NCBI RefSeq assembly: GCF_000954115.1
Contig: NZ_CP010797.1
Location: 2,604,001-2,668,000 of the forward strand
Reading direction: 5' to 3'
Source of the DNA: Rhodococcus sp. B7740
GTDB lineage: Bacteria; Actinomycetota; Actinomycetes; Mycobacteriales; Mycobacteriaceae
Length of the DNA: 64,000 bases
The notes under the pieces are model-generated. The model did no database searches. It was not told the origin of the DNA and saw nothing but the letters and a program-made list of their open reading frames with translations. Numbering within the stretch: the first letter of the stretch is position 1; each line of letters opens with the position of its first letter. The translations under genes were made by a program, and so were the position numbers. Shown here in pieces: positions 1 through 7,961 of the stretch.

Positions 1-89
1 GGACGCTCGCTGCTCTGCTTGCAGGTGGATGCGCCCCGGCAGTGATCCTCGCGTGGATCACCCCCGACCCCGATCCCGAGGACGGCTGA
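1..89 (+). CDS. C-terminal end of a small membrane protein (5' end outside the window)
   Basis: The open frame enters the window in phase with position 3 and ends at a TGA two bases before the next ATG. Its last residues read TLAALLAGGCAPAVILAW followed by ITPDPDPEDG. This closely matches the C-terminus of the next gene (TLAALMTGICSPAMILAW, ITPDPELDD), so the two are tandem paralogues. The visible part is a hydrophobic helix and a short acidic tail. Function is unknown. Only the end is visible, so length and start cannot be judged. Confidence 0.75.
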   Translation, partial: TLAALLAGGCAPAVILAWITPDPDPEDG

Positions 90-91
90 CC

Positions 92-643
92 ATGAGCGAA
101 CGACCCGACATCCTCACCCGCTATCAGGCCTATCGCACCCGCCGATTCCTGGAGAACGACGCCAAGACTCGCCATTGGCTTCCGAAGTGGCGCACACAGC
201 GTCGACGCCAGATCCTCGTGGTAGCTGTGGCCGTACTCCTCTTCGCCTTCTTCGTCGTCAGCATCGGCAGCCTGTTCTCCGAGTGGTTCGCACTCGGATG
301 GATACCGGCCGCACTGCTGTTCATTCCGATCTGGACGGCATTACAGATTGTCTCCGGCCGGCACGGGGACGCACCCGTCGGAGCACTGGACGAATGGGAA
401 GTGCAGCAGCGCAACGAAGCTCGCTCCATCGGCCTCACCGTCACGCAGACGCTGGTGATGGCAGCCGCATTCGCCTCCATCTTCCTCTCTGTGTCGTTCG
501 AGGACATGCCCCGCCTCGCCTATGCGGGCGGCGGCTGGACTCTGGCCGCACTCATGACCGGAATCTGCTCCCCCGCCATGATTCTCGCGTGGATCACCCC
601 CGACCCCGAACTCGACGACATCCCGAATTTCGACCAGCAGTAA
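92..643 (+). CDS. Small four-helix membrane protein, tandem paralogue of the preceding gene
   Basis: The protein has 183 residues. The ATG at 92 follows the upstream stop by two bases, and a longer start at 29 would lie inside the upstream gene. A basic, charged N-terminus (about residues 1-40, with RYQAYRTRR and WRTQRRRQ) is followed by two hydrophobic helices, a polar stretch around 90-110, two more helices and an acidic tail. No catalytic motif is visible. It lies 16 bases upstream of an ABC ATPase/permease pair on the same strand, so it may belong to that transporter operon as an accessory or regulatory membrane subunit; this is inference from position only. Confidence 0.75.
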   Translation: MSERPDILTRYQAYRTRRFLENDAKTRHWLPKWRTQRRRQILVVAVAVLLFAFFVVSIGSLFSEWFALGWIPAALLFIPIWTALQIVSGRHGDAPVGALDEWEVQQRNEARSIGLTVTQTLVMAAAFASIFLSVSFEDMPRLAYAGGGWTLAALMTGICSPAMILAWITPDPELDDIPNFDQQ

Positions 644-659
644 CGACCGAAAGGGCACC

Positions 660-1553
660 ATGAGCACCCTCACGATCGACTCCGTCTCCAAGAGATACGG
701 CGACAAGATCGCCCTCGACAACCTCAGCTTCGACGTCCGGCCGGGCGAACTGTTCGGCTTCGTCGGCAGCAACGGCGCAGGCAAGACCACCACGATGCGC
801 ATCGCATTGGGCGTGTTGTCGGCAGATTCCGGCCAGGTTCTATTGGGCGGCAAGCCCGTCGACCTCGACGTCCGCCGCACCATCGGCTACATGCCCGAGG
901 AGCGCGGCCTCTATCCCAAGATGAAGGTGGGCCCGCAGTTGGCCTACATGGCCGAGCTGCACGGCCTGTCGTCCAAGGACGCCAAGGCCGCGGTGATCCG
1001 CTGGACCGAACGACTCGGCATCGACCAGCGCGTCAACGACACCGTCGACGCGCTGAGCCTGGGCAACCAGCAGCGCGTGCAGTTGGCGGCCGCGCTGGTG
1101 CACGACCCCGCGGTGCTGGTCCTGGACGAGCCGTTCTCCGGCCTCGACCCGATCGCTGTCGACGTGATGAGTGAGGTACTGCGCGAAAAGGCCGCTGCCG
1201 GAGTGCCGGTGGTGTTCTCGAGCCACCAGCTCGATCTGGTGCAACGCCTGTGCGATCGCGTCGGCATCATCGCCGCCGGCTCGATGAAGGCAATCGGGAC
1301 CGTCGACGAGCTACGCGGGTCGGGAGATTCGCAGCTACGCGTCCACGCACCGAACGCCGCACCCGGATGGGCGTCGGGCATCACCGGAGTGAGCACCCTC
1401 GGCCACAGCGACGGCGTCACCGTCCTGGGCTTGGCACCCGGGGCCGACGACCAGCAGATCCTGCGGGCGGCACTGGCGACCGGTCCGGTACACGACTTCT
1501 CCATCCAGAAACCTTCCCTGAGCGACCTGTTCCGAGAGGCGGTAGTGGCATGA
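660..1553 (+). CDS. ABC transporter ATP-binding protein (NatA/drug-exporter type)
   Basis: This 297-residue nucleotide-binding subunit hydrolyses ATP to drive export through the adjacent permease. Walker A is GSNGAGKT at residues 36-43. The signature loop reads LSLGNQQRV, with N in place of the usual G of LSGGQ. Walker B is VLVLDEP followed by the D-loop SGLDP, and the switch histidine lies in SSHQLD. A C-terminal domain of about 80 residues follows the ATPase core, as in the NatA/DrrA branch. The ATG is preceded by an AAGGG motif. Its stop overlaps the permease start as ATGA, indicating translational coupling. The substrate cannot be predicted. Confidence 0.93.
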   Translation: MSTLTIDSVSKRYGDKIALDNLSFDVRPGELFGFVGSNGAGKTTTMRIALGVLSADSGQVLLGGKPVDLDVRRTIGYMPEERGLYPKMKVGPQLAYMAELHGLSSKDAKAAVIRWTERLGIDQRVNDTVDALSLGNQQRVQLAAALVHDPAVLVLDEPFSGLDPIAVDVMSEVLREKAAAGVPVVFSSHQLDLVQRLCDRVGIIAAGSMKAIGTVDELRGSGDSQLRVHAPNAAPGWASGITGVSTLGHSDGVTVLGLAPGADDQQILRAALATGPVHDFSIQKPSLSDLFREAVVA

Positions 1554-2749
1554 GCTCCCAACTGAACTCCTTCAGCGCTGTGTCCTTGATAGCCAAGCGC
1601 GAGTTCACCGTTCAGGTGATGAAGAAGAGCTTCGTCATCAGCAATGCGATCATCCTGGCCGTCATCGTCGGCGGTATCGTCGCGTTCTCGATCTTCTCCG
1701 GGAGCGGTGACGAGGAGCGCGACGTCGTCGGCATCGCCGGAGACCAGTCCATCGCGGCCGTAGTCGAAGCAACCGGCGACGCCGTCGGTTCGCCGGTCGA
1801 GGTCCGTGAGATCGCCGACGCGGCGGCCGCACGCAGCGGCGTCGAATCCGGGGATCTCGACGTGGCGTTGGTTCCGGACGGAACCGACGGTGCGTACACC
1901 GCCGTCACCGAGTCCGACCTGACCGGAACGTTACGCGCCGTCGTCGAAGGCAGTGTTGCAACACAAGCCACCAATACTGCACTGGCGCAACAGGGTGTCG
2001 ACCAGAACGAACTCGGAGCAGCGACAAGCGCCGCAACGGTCACCGTCGACGCCATCGATCCCCCGGATCCCGAGGCAGGTCAGCGGACCGCACTTGCCCT
2101 GTCGGCAGTGTTTCTGCTCTATGCCCAGATCATCGGCTTCGGCATGTACGTCGCGATGGGCGTCGTCGAGGAGAAGTCCTCTCGGGTGGTCGAACTGCTG
2201 CTCTCCACCGTCCGCCCCCTGCAGTTGCTGTGGGGAAAGATCCTCGGTATCGGCGCGGTCGGCATCGTGCAGCTTGCTCTCTACGGAATAGCCGGTGTCG
2301 GTGCAGGATTGGGTACGGGCGTCCTCACGGTCACGGGTGCTGCGGTGAGCGTCTTCGCTGCAACCCTCGCGTGGTTCGTTCTCGGGTTCGCATTCTTCGC
2401 GGTGCTCTACGCTGCGGGCGGCTCGATGGTCTCGCGGCAGGAGGACGTCAACTCGACGACCATGCCGCTGTTGATCCTGATCATGGCGATGTTCTTCGCG
2501 GCCTTCTACTCCGTCAGCGATCCGGAGAGCACCCTGGCCAACACGCTGAGCTGGATCCCGCCGTTCTCCGCGATCATGATGCCTCTGCGAATTGCAGCGG
2601 GCGTGACCTCGCCGATGCAGATCGTCGGCTCGGCGGTTCTGATGGTGGTCACCACCGCGATCCTGGCCATGGGCGCGGCGAAGATCTACCAGCGTTCCAT
2701 TCTTCGGATCGGCAAGACCGTCTCGTGGAAGGAAGCGTTTGCTCGCTAG
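1550..2749 (+). CDS. ABC-2 type transporter permease (NatB-like)
   Basis: This 399-residue membrane subunit pairs with the ATPase whose stop codon it overlaps. One transmembrane helix near residues 25-50 (IILAVIVGGIVAFSIF) is followed by an extracytoplasmic domain of about 140 residues. Five or six helices then occupy roughly residues 175-390. This layout is that of ABC-2 permeases of the NatB/YhaP group. The motif GVVEEKSSRVVELLL, typical of the family's coupling helix, begins near residue 205. The start is fixed by the ATGA junction; a longer in-frame extension would lie inside the ATPase gene. NatAB-type systems export sodium, drugs or peptides; which applies here is not visible. Confidence 0.92.
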   Translation: MSSQLNSFSAVSLIAKREFTVQVMKKSFVISNAIILAVIVGGIVAFSIFSGSGDEERDVVGIAGDQSIAAVVEATGDAVGSPVEVREIADAAAARSGVESGDLDVALVPDGTDGAYTAVTESDLTGTLRAVVEGSVATQATNTALAQQGVDQNELGAATSAATVTVDAIDPPDPEAGQRTALALSAVFLLYAQIIGFGMYVAMGVVEEKSSRVVELLLSTVRPLQLLWGKILGIGAVGIVQLALYGIAGVGAGLGTGVLTVTGAAVSVFAATLAWFVLGFAFFAVLYAAGGSMVSRQEDVNSTTMPLLILIMAMFFAAFYSVSDPESTLANTLSWIPPFSAIMMPLRIAAGVTSPMQIVGSAVLMVVTTAILAMGAAKIYQRSILRIGKTVSWKEAFAR

Positions 2750-2760
2750 GGTTCGCTGCG

Positions 2761-2766
2761 TAGGCT
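2761..2766 (+). promoter_or_regulatory. Putative -10 element of a leaderless accD3 promoter
   Basis: TAGGCT fits the actinobacterial TANNNT -10 pattern and lies exactly 7 bases before the accD3 ATG, with no ribosome-binding site between them. That spacing would place the transcript start at or next to the start codon. No convincing -35 box is seen, which is usual for this class. Confidence 0.5.
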
Positions 2767-2773
2767 CCCCGAT

Positions 2774-4258
2774 ATGAGCCAACGGACATCCGCCGCCGAG
2801 ATTCTCGACTCCGTTCTCGACGGCGGATCGTTCGTGTCCTGGGACTCCACGCCAGTGGACGTCCATCCTGGGGAGTCCTATCTTCGGGACCTGGCGAGAG
2901 CTCGGGAGAAGAGCGGCGTCGACGAATCGGTTGTGACCGGCGAGGGCACCCTCGACGGCCGCCGCGTGGCGATCATCGCGTGCGAGTTCGCATTTCTCGC
3001 CGGATCGATCGGCGTTGCCGCGGCCGAGCGCATCACCTCCGCTATCGAACGCGCAACGGCCGAGGGGCTGCCGCTCATCGCCTCCCCCACCTCCGGCGGC
3101 ACGCGTATGCAGGAGGGCACACTCGCCTTCGTGCAGATGGTCAAGATCGCCTCGGCCGTCACCGCACACAAGGCGGCGCACCTGCCGTACCTGGTGTACC
3201 TCCGGAATCCGACGACCGGAGGCGTGTTCGCATCCTGGGGGTCGCTTGCTCACGTCACCGTGGCCGAGCCGGGCGCCCTCATCGGGTTCCTCGGGCCCCG
3301 CGTCTATCAGGCGTTGTACGACAAGCCATTTCCCGACGGCGTCCAAACCGCCGAGAACCTCTACCAGCACGGCGTCATCGACGGTGTGGTGCCGGTGGAT
3401 CACCTGCGCCACTTGTTGATCCGCGCACTTCGAGTGATCGTCGACGCCGCCGTGTGGCACCAGGATGCCGGCGAGGAATCGGTGGACATCCCCGCGACTT
3501 CGGCGTGGCATTCGGTGCAGTCGTCCCGCCGCACCGACCGGCCTGGCATTCGGCAACTCATCGAACACACTGCCAGCGAACACGTTCCACTCAGCGGCAC
3601 CGGACAGGGCGAGGCCGACACCTCGATTCTGTTGTCGCTGTGCCGCATCCGTGGAGTCTCGTGCGTGCTGTTCGGCAACGACCGGAGCAGCAGCACCGCC
3701 ACCGCCACGATGGGTCCTGCGGCACTACGTGAGGCACGACGCGGAATGCGCCTGGCCGAGGAACTACGCATCCCGCTGGTACTGGTGATCGACACGTTCG
3801 GCGCTGCCCTCTCCAAGGAAGCCGAGGAAGGCGGCCTGGCACCCGAGATAGCCCGCTCGATCTCCGACCTGGTGACCGTCGATACCCCGACGGTGTCGGT
3901 GCTGCTCGGCCAGGGCACCGGCGGCGGAGCGCTCGCACTTCTGCCCGCCGATCGCGTGCTGTGTGCCCAGAATGCCTGGCTCGCACCGCTTCCGCCCGAG
4001 GGTGCCAGCGCCATCGTGCACCGGGACACCGCTCACGCCCCGGACATGGCCGAGGCGCAGGGCATCCGATCCGTCGATCTGCTGCGCGACGGCATCGTCG
4101 ACGCCATCGTCCCCGAACTCCCCGACGCCGCCGACGAACCGGCCGCCTTTTCCGCCCGAGTCGCCGATGCCATCGTTCGAGAACTGCGCACGTTGTCCAC
4201 CGTCGACTCCGCCACCCGCACGCGATCCAGACTCGCCCGCTACCGCACGCTGGGATGA
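2774..4258 (+). CDS. accD3: Acyl-CoA carboxylase carboxyltransferase (AccD3-like, fused beta/alpha type)
   Basis: The protein has 494 residues, close to the AccD3 of mycobacteria. It carries two crotonase-fold halves. The N-terminal half has the beta-subunit signature (PLIASPTSGGTRMQEG and VYLRNPTTGGVFASWG). The C-terminal half has the alpha-type pattern (VLLGQGTGGGALALL). Such proteins transfer the carboxyl group from carboxybiotin to an acyl-CoA. No biotin carboxylase or biotin carrier gene is nearby, so partners must be encoded elsewhere. In mycobacteria accD3 neighbours prrA, as it does loosely here. Acetyl-CoA as the substrate is an inference from family naming. Confidence 0.88.
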   Translation: MSQRTSAAEILDSVLDGGSFVSWDSTPVDVHPGESYLRDLARAREKSGVDESVVTGEGTLDGRRVAIIACEFAFLAGSIGVAAAERITSAIERATAEGLPLIASPTSGGTRMQEGTLAFVQMVKIASAVTAHKAAHLPYLVYLRNPTTGGVFASWGSLAHVTVAEPGALIGFLGPRVYQALYDKPFPDGVQTAENLYQHGVIDGVVPVDHLRHLLIRALRVIVDAAVWHQDAGEESVDIPATSAWHSVQSSRRTDRPGIRQLIEHTASEHVPLSGTGQGEADTSILLSLCRIRGVSCVLFGNDRSSSTATATMGPAALREARRGMRLAEELRIPLVLVIDTFGAALSKEAEEGGLAPEIARSISDLVTVDTPTVSVLLGQGTGGGALALLPADRVLCAQNAWLAPLPPEGASAIVHRDTAHAPDMAEAQGIRSVDLLRDGIVDAIVPELPDAADEPAAFSARVADAIVRELRTLSTVDSATRTRSRLARYRTLG

Positions 4259-4295
4259 GCGGCTCCGCCGCATGTGAGCAGAAGTTCGACCCCTG

Positions 4296-4694
4296 CTACG
4301 AAGTTTCGTGCACCTGCGAGGTCACGAGTGCCAATACGTCACCCGCACGCAGGTCGGCGGGAAGCTCCACCGGACCGACACAGCGTCGACCCGGACCGTG
4401 CACATCGACCTTGACCACCGGACCCACCGAATGCCGGTTGACCACCACGGCCTGGCGCAGATCCGCGAACTCGGCGTCGACGCCCACCTCGCCGGCAATC
4501 ACCGAACGCACCCGAGTCACCAGAATCGAACCCCACTGCACCGGAGTGCCCTGCGCGTCCGCAAGATCCTCCAGCGCAACGCCGTCGACGGTGATGCGGC
4601 CGCAGACGCAATGCGTATCTGCAGGCCAGAGCGCTGGATCGCACCGCGAAACATATGCGGCACCGAGGGACGGAAGCATGTCGAGAAGTGTCAT
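4296..4694 (-). CDS. Short decarboxylase-like remnant lacking the catalytic barrel
   Basis: This 132-residue frame starts MTLLDMLPSLG, continues with WPADTHCVCGRITVDGVALED and LADAQGTPVQ, and ends with NRHSVGP and VELPADLRAGDVLAL. The first part resembles the N-terminal strand of actinobacterial diaminopimelate/ornithine-type decarboxylases (fold-III PLP enzymes). The second part resembles their C-terminal beta domain. The roughly 300-residue PLP barrel expected between them is absent. It therefore looks like an internally deleted relic or a minimal derived protein, and no PLP lysine exists. An upstream extension to 4808 is possible but would run into the divergent promoter region. No clear ribosome-binding site is seen. 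The homology call is from memory and needs a search. Confidence 0.5.
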   Translation of the reverse strand: MTLLDMLPSLGAAYVSRCDPALWPADTHCVCGRITVDGVALEDLADAQGTPVQWGSILVTRVRSVIAGEVGVDAEFADLRQAVVVNRHSVGPVVKVDVHGPGRRCVGPVELPADLRAGDVLALVTSQVHETS

Positions 4695-4799
4695 GAGAGG
4701 AAGTCTCACGCCGCGCGGTGGCGTCGAACAGAGGTGTTGACGCAATCTTGACGGCACCCACGGGAAATTTGACGCGCTTCGCCCCGCGATGCCGCTGAC

Positions 4800-4815
4800 T
4801 GTACTCACTGGTACA
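4800..4815. promoter_or_regulatory. Putative TetR operator, site 1
   Basis: TGTAC-N6-GTACA is a perfect inverted repeat with 5-base arms (TGTACTCACTGGTACA). It overlaps a -10-like TACATT at 4812-4817, which sits 7 bases before the GTG at 4825. The same TGTAC-N6-GTACA arrangement recurs at 6160. Both sites flank the tetR-containing operon, which is what an autoregulating TetR repressor would show. Confidence 0.65.
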
Positions 4816-4824
4816 TTCGATCGG

Positions 4825-5496
4825 GTGATTGCAGACGACGTCTATCGCCGCGGCCGCGCAGGCCTACCCTCGTGGATCTCCGACTACGACGGTCGACGCA
4901 CCGAACTGCCGATCGCACGCTGGATGGGTGGAGCCCATTCGACGGTCGACGACATCCGGGCCGACGAGGCCTCCATTGCGTTCTGCACCGGCCCCACCCT
5001 CGATCTCGGCTGTGGGCCAGGGCGGTTGACCGAGGCACTGACCCGTGCCGGCGTTCCCGCACTGGGGGTAGACACGTCCTCGGTCGCCGTGGAGATGACG
5101 AATCACCGCGGTGGGTTCGCCGTGGAACAGGACATCTTCTCAGCACTCCCCAGGGCCGGGCAGTGGTCCCACGTACTGCTCGCGGACGGCAACATCGGTA
5201 TCGGCGGCGATCCTGCCGCGCTGTTGACGACCGTACGAAGACTGCTGCACGAGAGCGGAACAGCCATCGTCGAAGTCGAGCCGACCCCCGATCTGGACGA
5301 TCGGAACCGAATGGTTCGATGGGAGACCGGCGACTCGGTGGGCGAGTGGTTCACGTGGGCCAGTGTCGGCGCGGGTGCGCTGTACTCGCTGGCGGTGGCT
5401 GCAGGGCTTCGGGTCCGCCGAACCATCGAATCGAACGGCCGAGTGTTCATCGAACTCGCTGTTCACCGCATCGACCGAGGAGCCGAGGGCCCGTGA
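4825..5496 (+). CDS. Class I SAM-dependent methyltransferase
   Basis: The protein has 223 residues from the GTG chosen here. Motif I of the Rossmann-fold methyltransferases is LDLGCGPGRLTEAL, followed by an acidic residue at the end of strand 2 (LGVDTSS). Motif IV is HVLLADGNIGIGGD. It transfers methyl groups from SAM, but the acceptor is unknown. An in-frame ATG at 4789 would give 12 more residues. That start lies upstream of the candidate operator and -10 box, so the GTG (possibly leaderless) is preferred. Its stop overlaps the TetR start as GTGA. Together with the oxidoreductase genes downstream it forms a TetR-controlled locus. Confidence 0.87.
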   Translation: MIADDVYRRGRAGLPSWISDYDGRRTELPIARWMGGAHSTVDDIRADEASIAFCTGPTLDLGCGPGRLTEALTRAGVPALGVDTSSVAVEMTNHRGGFAVEQDIFSALPRAGQWSHVLLADGNIGIGGDPAALLTTVRRLLHESGTAIVEVEPTPDLDDRNRMVRWETGDSVGEWFTWASVGAGALYSLAVAAGLRVRRTIESNGRVFIELAVHRIDRGAEGP

Positions 5497-6095
5497 GCAA
5501 GGAGCTGCCGAGAACGGCCAAAGGCAGACGCACCAGAGCTGCGATCGTCGACGCCGCAGCATCGATGATGTACGACCACGGCGTCGCGGGAACCACTCTC
5601 GACGACGTTCTCGCCGCATCGGAGACCGGGAAGTCGCAGCTCTACCACTACTTTTCCGACAAGTCGGACCTGGTCGAGGCCGTCATCGCACGTCAACTCG
5701 AGCGCGTGCTCGCCGCTCAGCCACGCCTGGCCCACATCGACAGCCTCGACGACATCGACGCCTGGACCGCCGAGATCGTGCGAAATCACGAACAACCAGG
5801 TGGTCCGTTCTCGTGCCCCCTCGGTTCACTCGCTGCAGAACTGAAGAACGACGCGGCGTTCGTTCCCGCCCTGCACGCCGCGTTCCGGCGCTGGGAGCAA
5901 CCTCTCGAGCAGGGACTTCGTCGCATGATCGACCGGGGCGAACTCGACGTCGCGACCGATCCGGCCGCCGCTGCCGCCACCTTGATCGCCTCACTGCAGG
6001 GGGGCATGCTGATCGCCCGCATCGCGGGCGATGTGCAACCACTGCGCGACACGCTGAACGCATCGGTCTCCGCATTGCGTCGACGCGCGACCTGA
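5493..6095 (+). CDS. TetR family transcriptional regulator
   Basis: The protein has 200 residues. The N-terminal helix-turn-helix spans about residues 14-60 (AAIVDAAASMMYDHGVAGTT, then GKSQLYHYFSDKSDLVEAVI). The tail resembles the C-terminal ligand-binding domains of LmrA/YxaF-type repressors (CPLGSLAAEL motif). The GTG start overlaps the methyltransferase stop (GTGA), so the two are cotranscribed. The matched palindromes at 4800 and 6160, on either side of this two-gene unit, suggest that it represses its own operon and the downstream oxidoreductase genes. The inducer is unknown. Confidence 0.9.
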   Translation: MSKELPRTAKGRRTRAAIVDAAASMMYDHGVAGTTLDDVLAASETGKSQLYHYFSDKSDLVEAVIARQLERVLAAQPRLAHIDSLDDIDAWTAEIVRNHEQPGGPFSCPLGSLAAELKNDAAFVPALHAAFRRWEQPLEQGLRRMIDRGELDVATDPAAAAATLIASLQGGMLIARIAGDVQPLRDTLNASVSALRRRAT

Positions 6096-6159
6096 GAAGC
6101 GACGCCTGGACGCACCCTGGCGAAAGGACTCCCGGTGCGCTAACCTCGACTCATTGATT

Positions 6160-6175
6160 TGTACTACTGGGTACA
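6160..6175. promoter_or_regulatory. Putative TetR operator, site 2
   Basis: TGTACTACTGGGTACA repeats the TGTAC-N6-GTACA arrangement of site 1, and 4 of the 6 spacer positions are also shared. It overlaps a -10-like TACAAT (6172-6177). The ribosome-binding sequence GGAGACGGG and the ATG at 6197 follow. It is placed to block transcription of the oxidoreductase gene. Confidence 0.68.
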
Positions 6176-6196
6176 ATCTTGGAGACGGGAACCAGC

Positions 6197-7443
6197 ATGC
6201 AACGAATTCCCACGTTCCGAAGCCCGATCCGCGGCGTCTGGTTCACGTCGGTCCTCGCATCCGTCCTGCTCGTCGTCCTGCCGATCGTGACGATCACCGG
6301 ATTCTTTTCCTGGGCCGCGTACGGTCCTCAGTTCGGCCAGGCCATGCCCGGCGACGTCGGATGGTTACGGATACCGTCGTTCGACTGGCCGACCGAACCC
6401 GCCTGGCTCTACCGGCTCACCCAGGGCCTGCACGTGGGACTAGGTCTGGTCATGGTGCCGATCGTGCTGGCCAAGCTGTGGTCGGTGATTCCGAAGCTGA
6501 TCGAGATGCCCCCGATTCGCAGCGTGGCGCATCTGCTGGAACGAGTGTCGTTGCTGGCGTTGGTCGGTGGCATACTCTTCGAGATCATCACCGGTGTGCT
6601 GAACATTCAGTACGACTACATCTTCGGATTCAGCTTCTACACCGCGCACTACTGGGGAGCCTGGGTGTTCGTCGCCGGCTTCGTCGCCCATGTGGTGTTG
6701 AAGTTTCCGACCATGGTGACCGCGCTGCGAACGCGCCCGTTCCTCGAGCTGATGCGCATCAGGGTGGCGGACACGGTGCCCGACTCCGACGACGAATCAG
6801 GCCTTGCTGCAACCGATCCCGCTCCGGCGACGATCAGCCGCCGCGGAGCACTCACCCTCGTGGGCGGCAGCGCATTGTTCGTCGCCGTGCTGAGTGTCGG
6901 GCAGACGACCGGCGGGCCACTGCGCGGGGCAGCGCTCCTGCTCCCCGAGGGCGTTCGTACGGCAACGGCCCCAACGACTTCCAGATCAATCGCACTGCGC
7001 AATCCGCGGGCGTCACCGATGCGCAGACAGGAGATTCGTGGCGGCTGACCGTATCGGCCGGCGGTACCGCCGTAGTACTCACTCGAGCTCAACTCGAGCA
7101 GATGGACCTGCATACCGTCGAACTCCCGATCTCCTGTGTCGAAGGCTGGTCGACGGTACAGACGTGGACCGGTGTTCCACTGCGCGATCTGGCTGCGCTC
7201 GTGGGCATCGATTCTGCCGATACCGGTGAGGTGCGGTCGCTCGAACCCGTCGGTTCGTTCAACCGCGTCACCTTCGGGGGACATCAGATGATGCATCCCG
7301 ATTCGCTTCTCGCACTGAAGGTCAACGGGGCCGACCTGTCCCTCGATCACGGCTATCCCGCTCGGATCATGATGCCGGCGATACCCGGAGTGCATGCCAC
7401 CAAATGGATCGAATCAGTCGAATTCTTCGGGGAGGGAGCATGA
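6197..7443 (+). pseudogene. Membrane-anchored molybdopterin-dependent oxidoreductase, broken by a -1 frameshift
   Basis: Reading from the ATG (preceded by GGAGACGGG), the protein has about four transmembrane helices over residues 15-180 (cytochrome b561-like layout). An internal twin-arginine motif SRRGALTLVGG then leads into another hydrophobic helix. At about 6943-6947 the frame is lost: it reads on to a stop at 7048 with no family resemblance. The next frame resumes RGRSYGNGPNDFQ and continues through a sulfite-oxidase-fold molybdopterin domain. That domain has the conserved Cys context LPISCVEGWSTVQTWTG and the C-terminal PARIMMPAIPG motif, ending at 7443. One additional C in the CTCCCC run would restore a single protein of about 415 residues. 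It is either a real mutation or a sequencing error. Confidence 0.85.
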
Positions 7444-7946
7444 GTACGTTTCGGGCGAGGTACGGCGCAGGCCCCGTGCATCTCGCGGTCACGGCCTTCT
7501 GTCTCGCCCTGTCCGGAGCGGTGGTCCTGACGATCGGCTTTCCGGCCCTGTGGAACACCGACAAGTGGTGGCAGTCCATCGGACTGTGGTTCGTCGGCGC
7601 GGCCGTGGTGCATGATGCGATCCTGTTCCCGTTGTACGCGGTACTCGACAGAACTCTGGTTGCTCGGCTGGGCAGGTTCGTCAACGCGGTACGCATTCCT
7701 GCGCTCGGAGCGGGACTGAGCCTGTTGCTGTTCGCACCGGGGATCTTCGCGCACGGAAGCGAGACATACGAGGCCGCCACCGGTCAGACCCAGGAGCCGT
7801 ACGCGATGCGATGGCTGTTGCTGGTCGCGGGGATGTTCGCGGCCAGCGCGGCGTTCTACGGCGGCCGCGAAGTACTTCGGAGGCTACGCACCCGCCCCGT
7901 TGTCGATAACCCGAAGTGGCAGCACGCGCCCAACCAGGCTCGGTGA
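7440..7946 (+). CDS. Four-helix membrane protein of the oxidoreductase operon
   Basis: The protein has 168 residues, and its ATG overlaps the preceding stop (ATGA). Hydrophobic helices lie at about residues 15-35, 45-70, 85-105 and 125-145, with short charged loops and a basic tail (RRLRTRP). A histidine (VVHDAILFPLY) lies in the second helix and another (IFAHGSETYE) follows the third. These could matter if the protein works with the oxidoreductase, but no heme or metal motif is definite. Coupling to the molybdopterin enzyme gene suggests an electron-transfer or assembly partner, by position only. Confidence 0.8.
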   Translation: MSTFRARYGAGPVHLAVTAFCLALSGAVVLTIGFPALWNTDKWWQSIGLWFVGAAVVHDAILFPLYAVLDRTLVARLGRFVNAVRIPALGAGLSLLLFAPGIFAHGSETYEAATGQTQEPYAMRWLLLVAGMFAASAAFYGGREVLRRLRTRPVVDNPKWQHAPNQAR

Positions 7947-7961
7947 TACCCCGATTCCGAG

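Noticed and set aside
1931..3583. Minus-strand open frame of 550 codons across the permease and accD3
   Set aside because: It spans two well-supported genes and has low-complexity, charged content with no family signature.
4789..4824. ATG at 4789 as the methyltransferase start
   Set aside because: It lies upstream of the operator and -10 box, without a ribosome-binding site; the GTG at 4825 fits better, though the alternative is not excluded.
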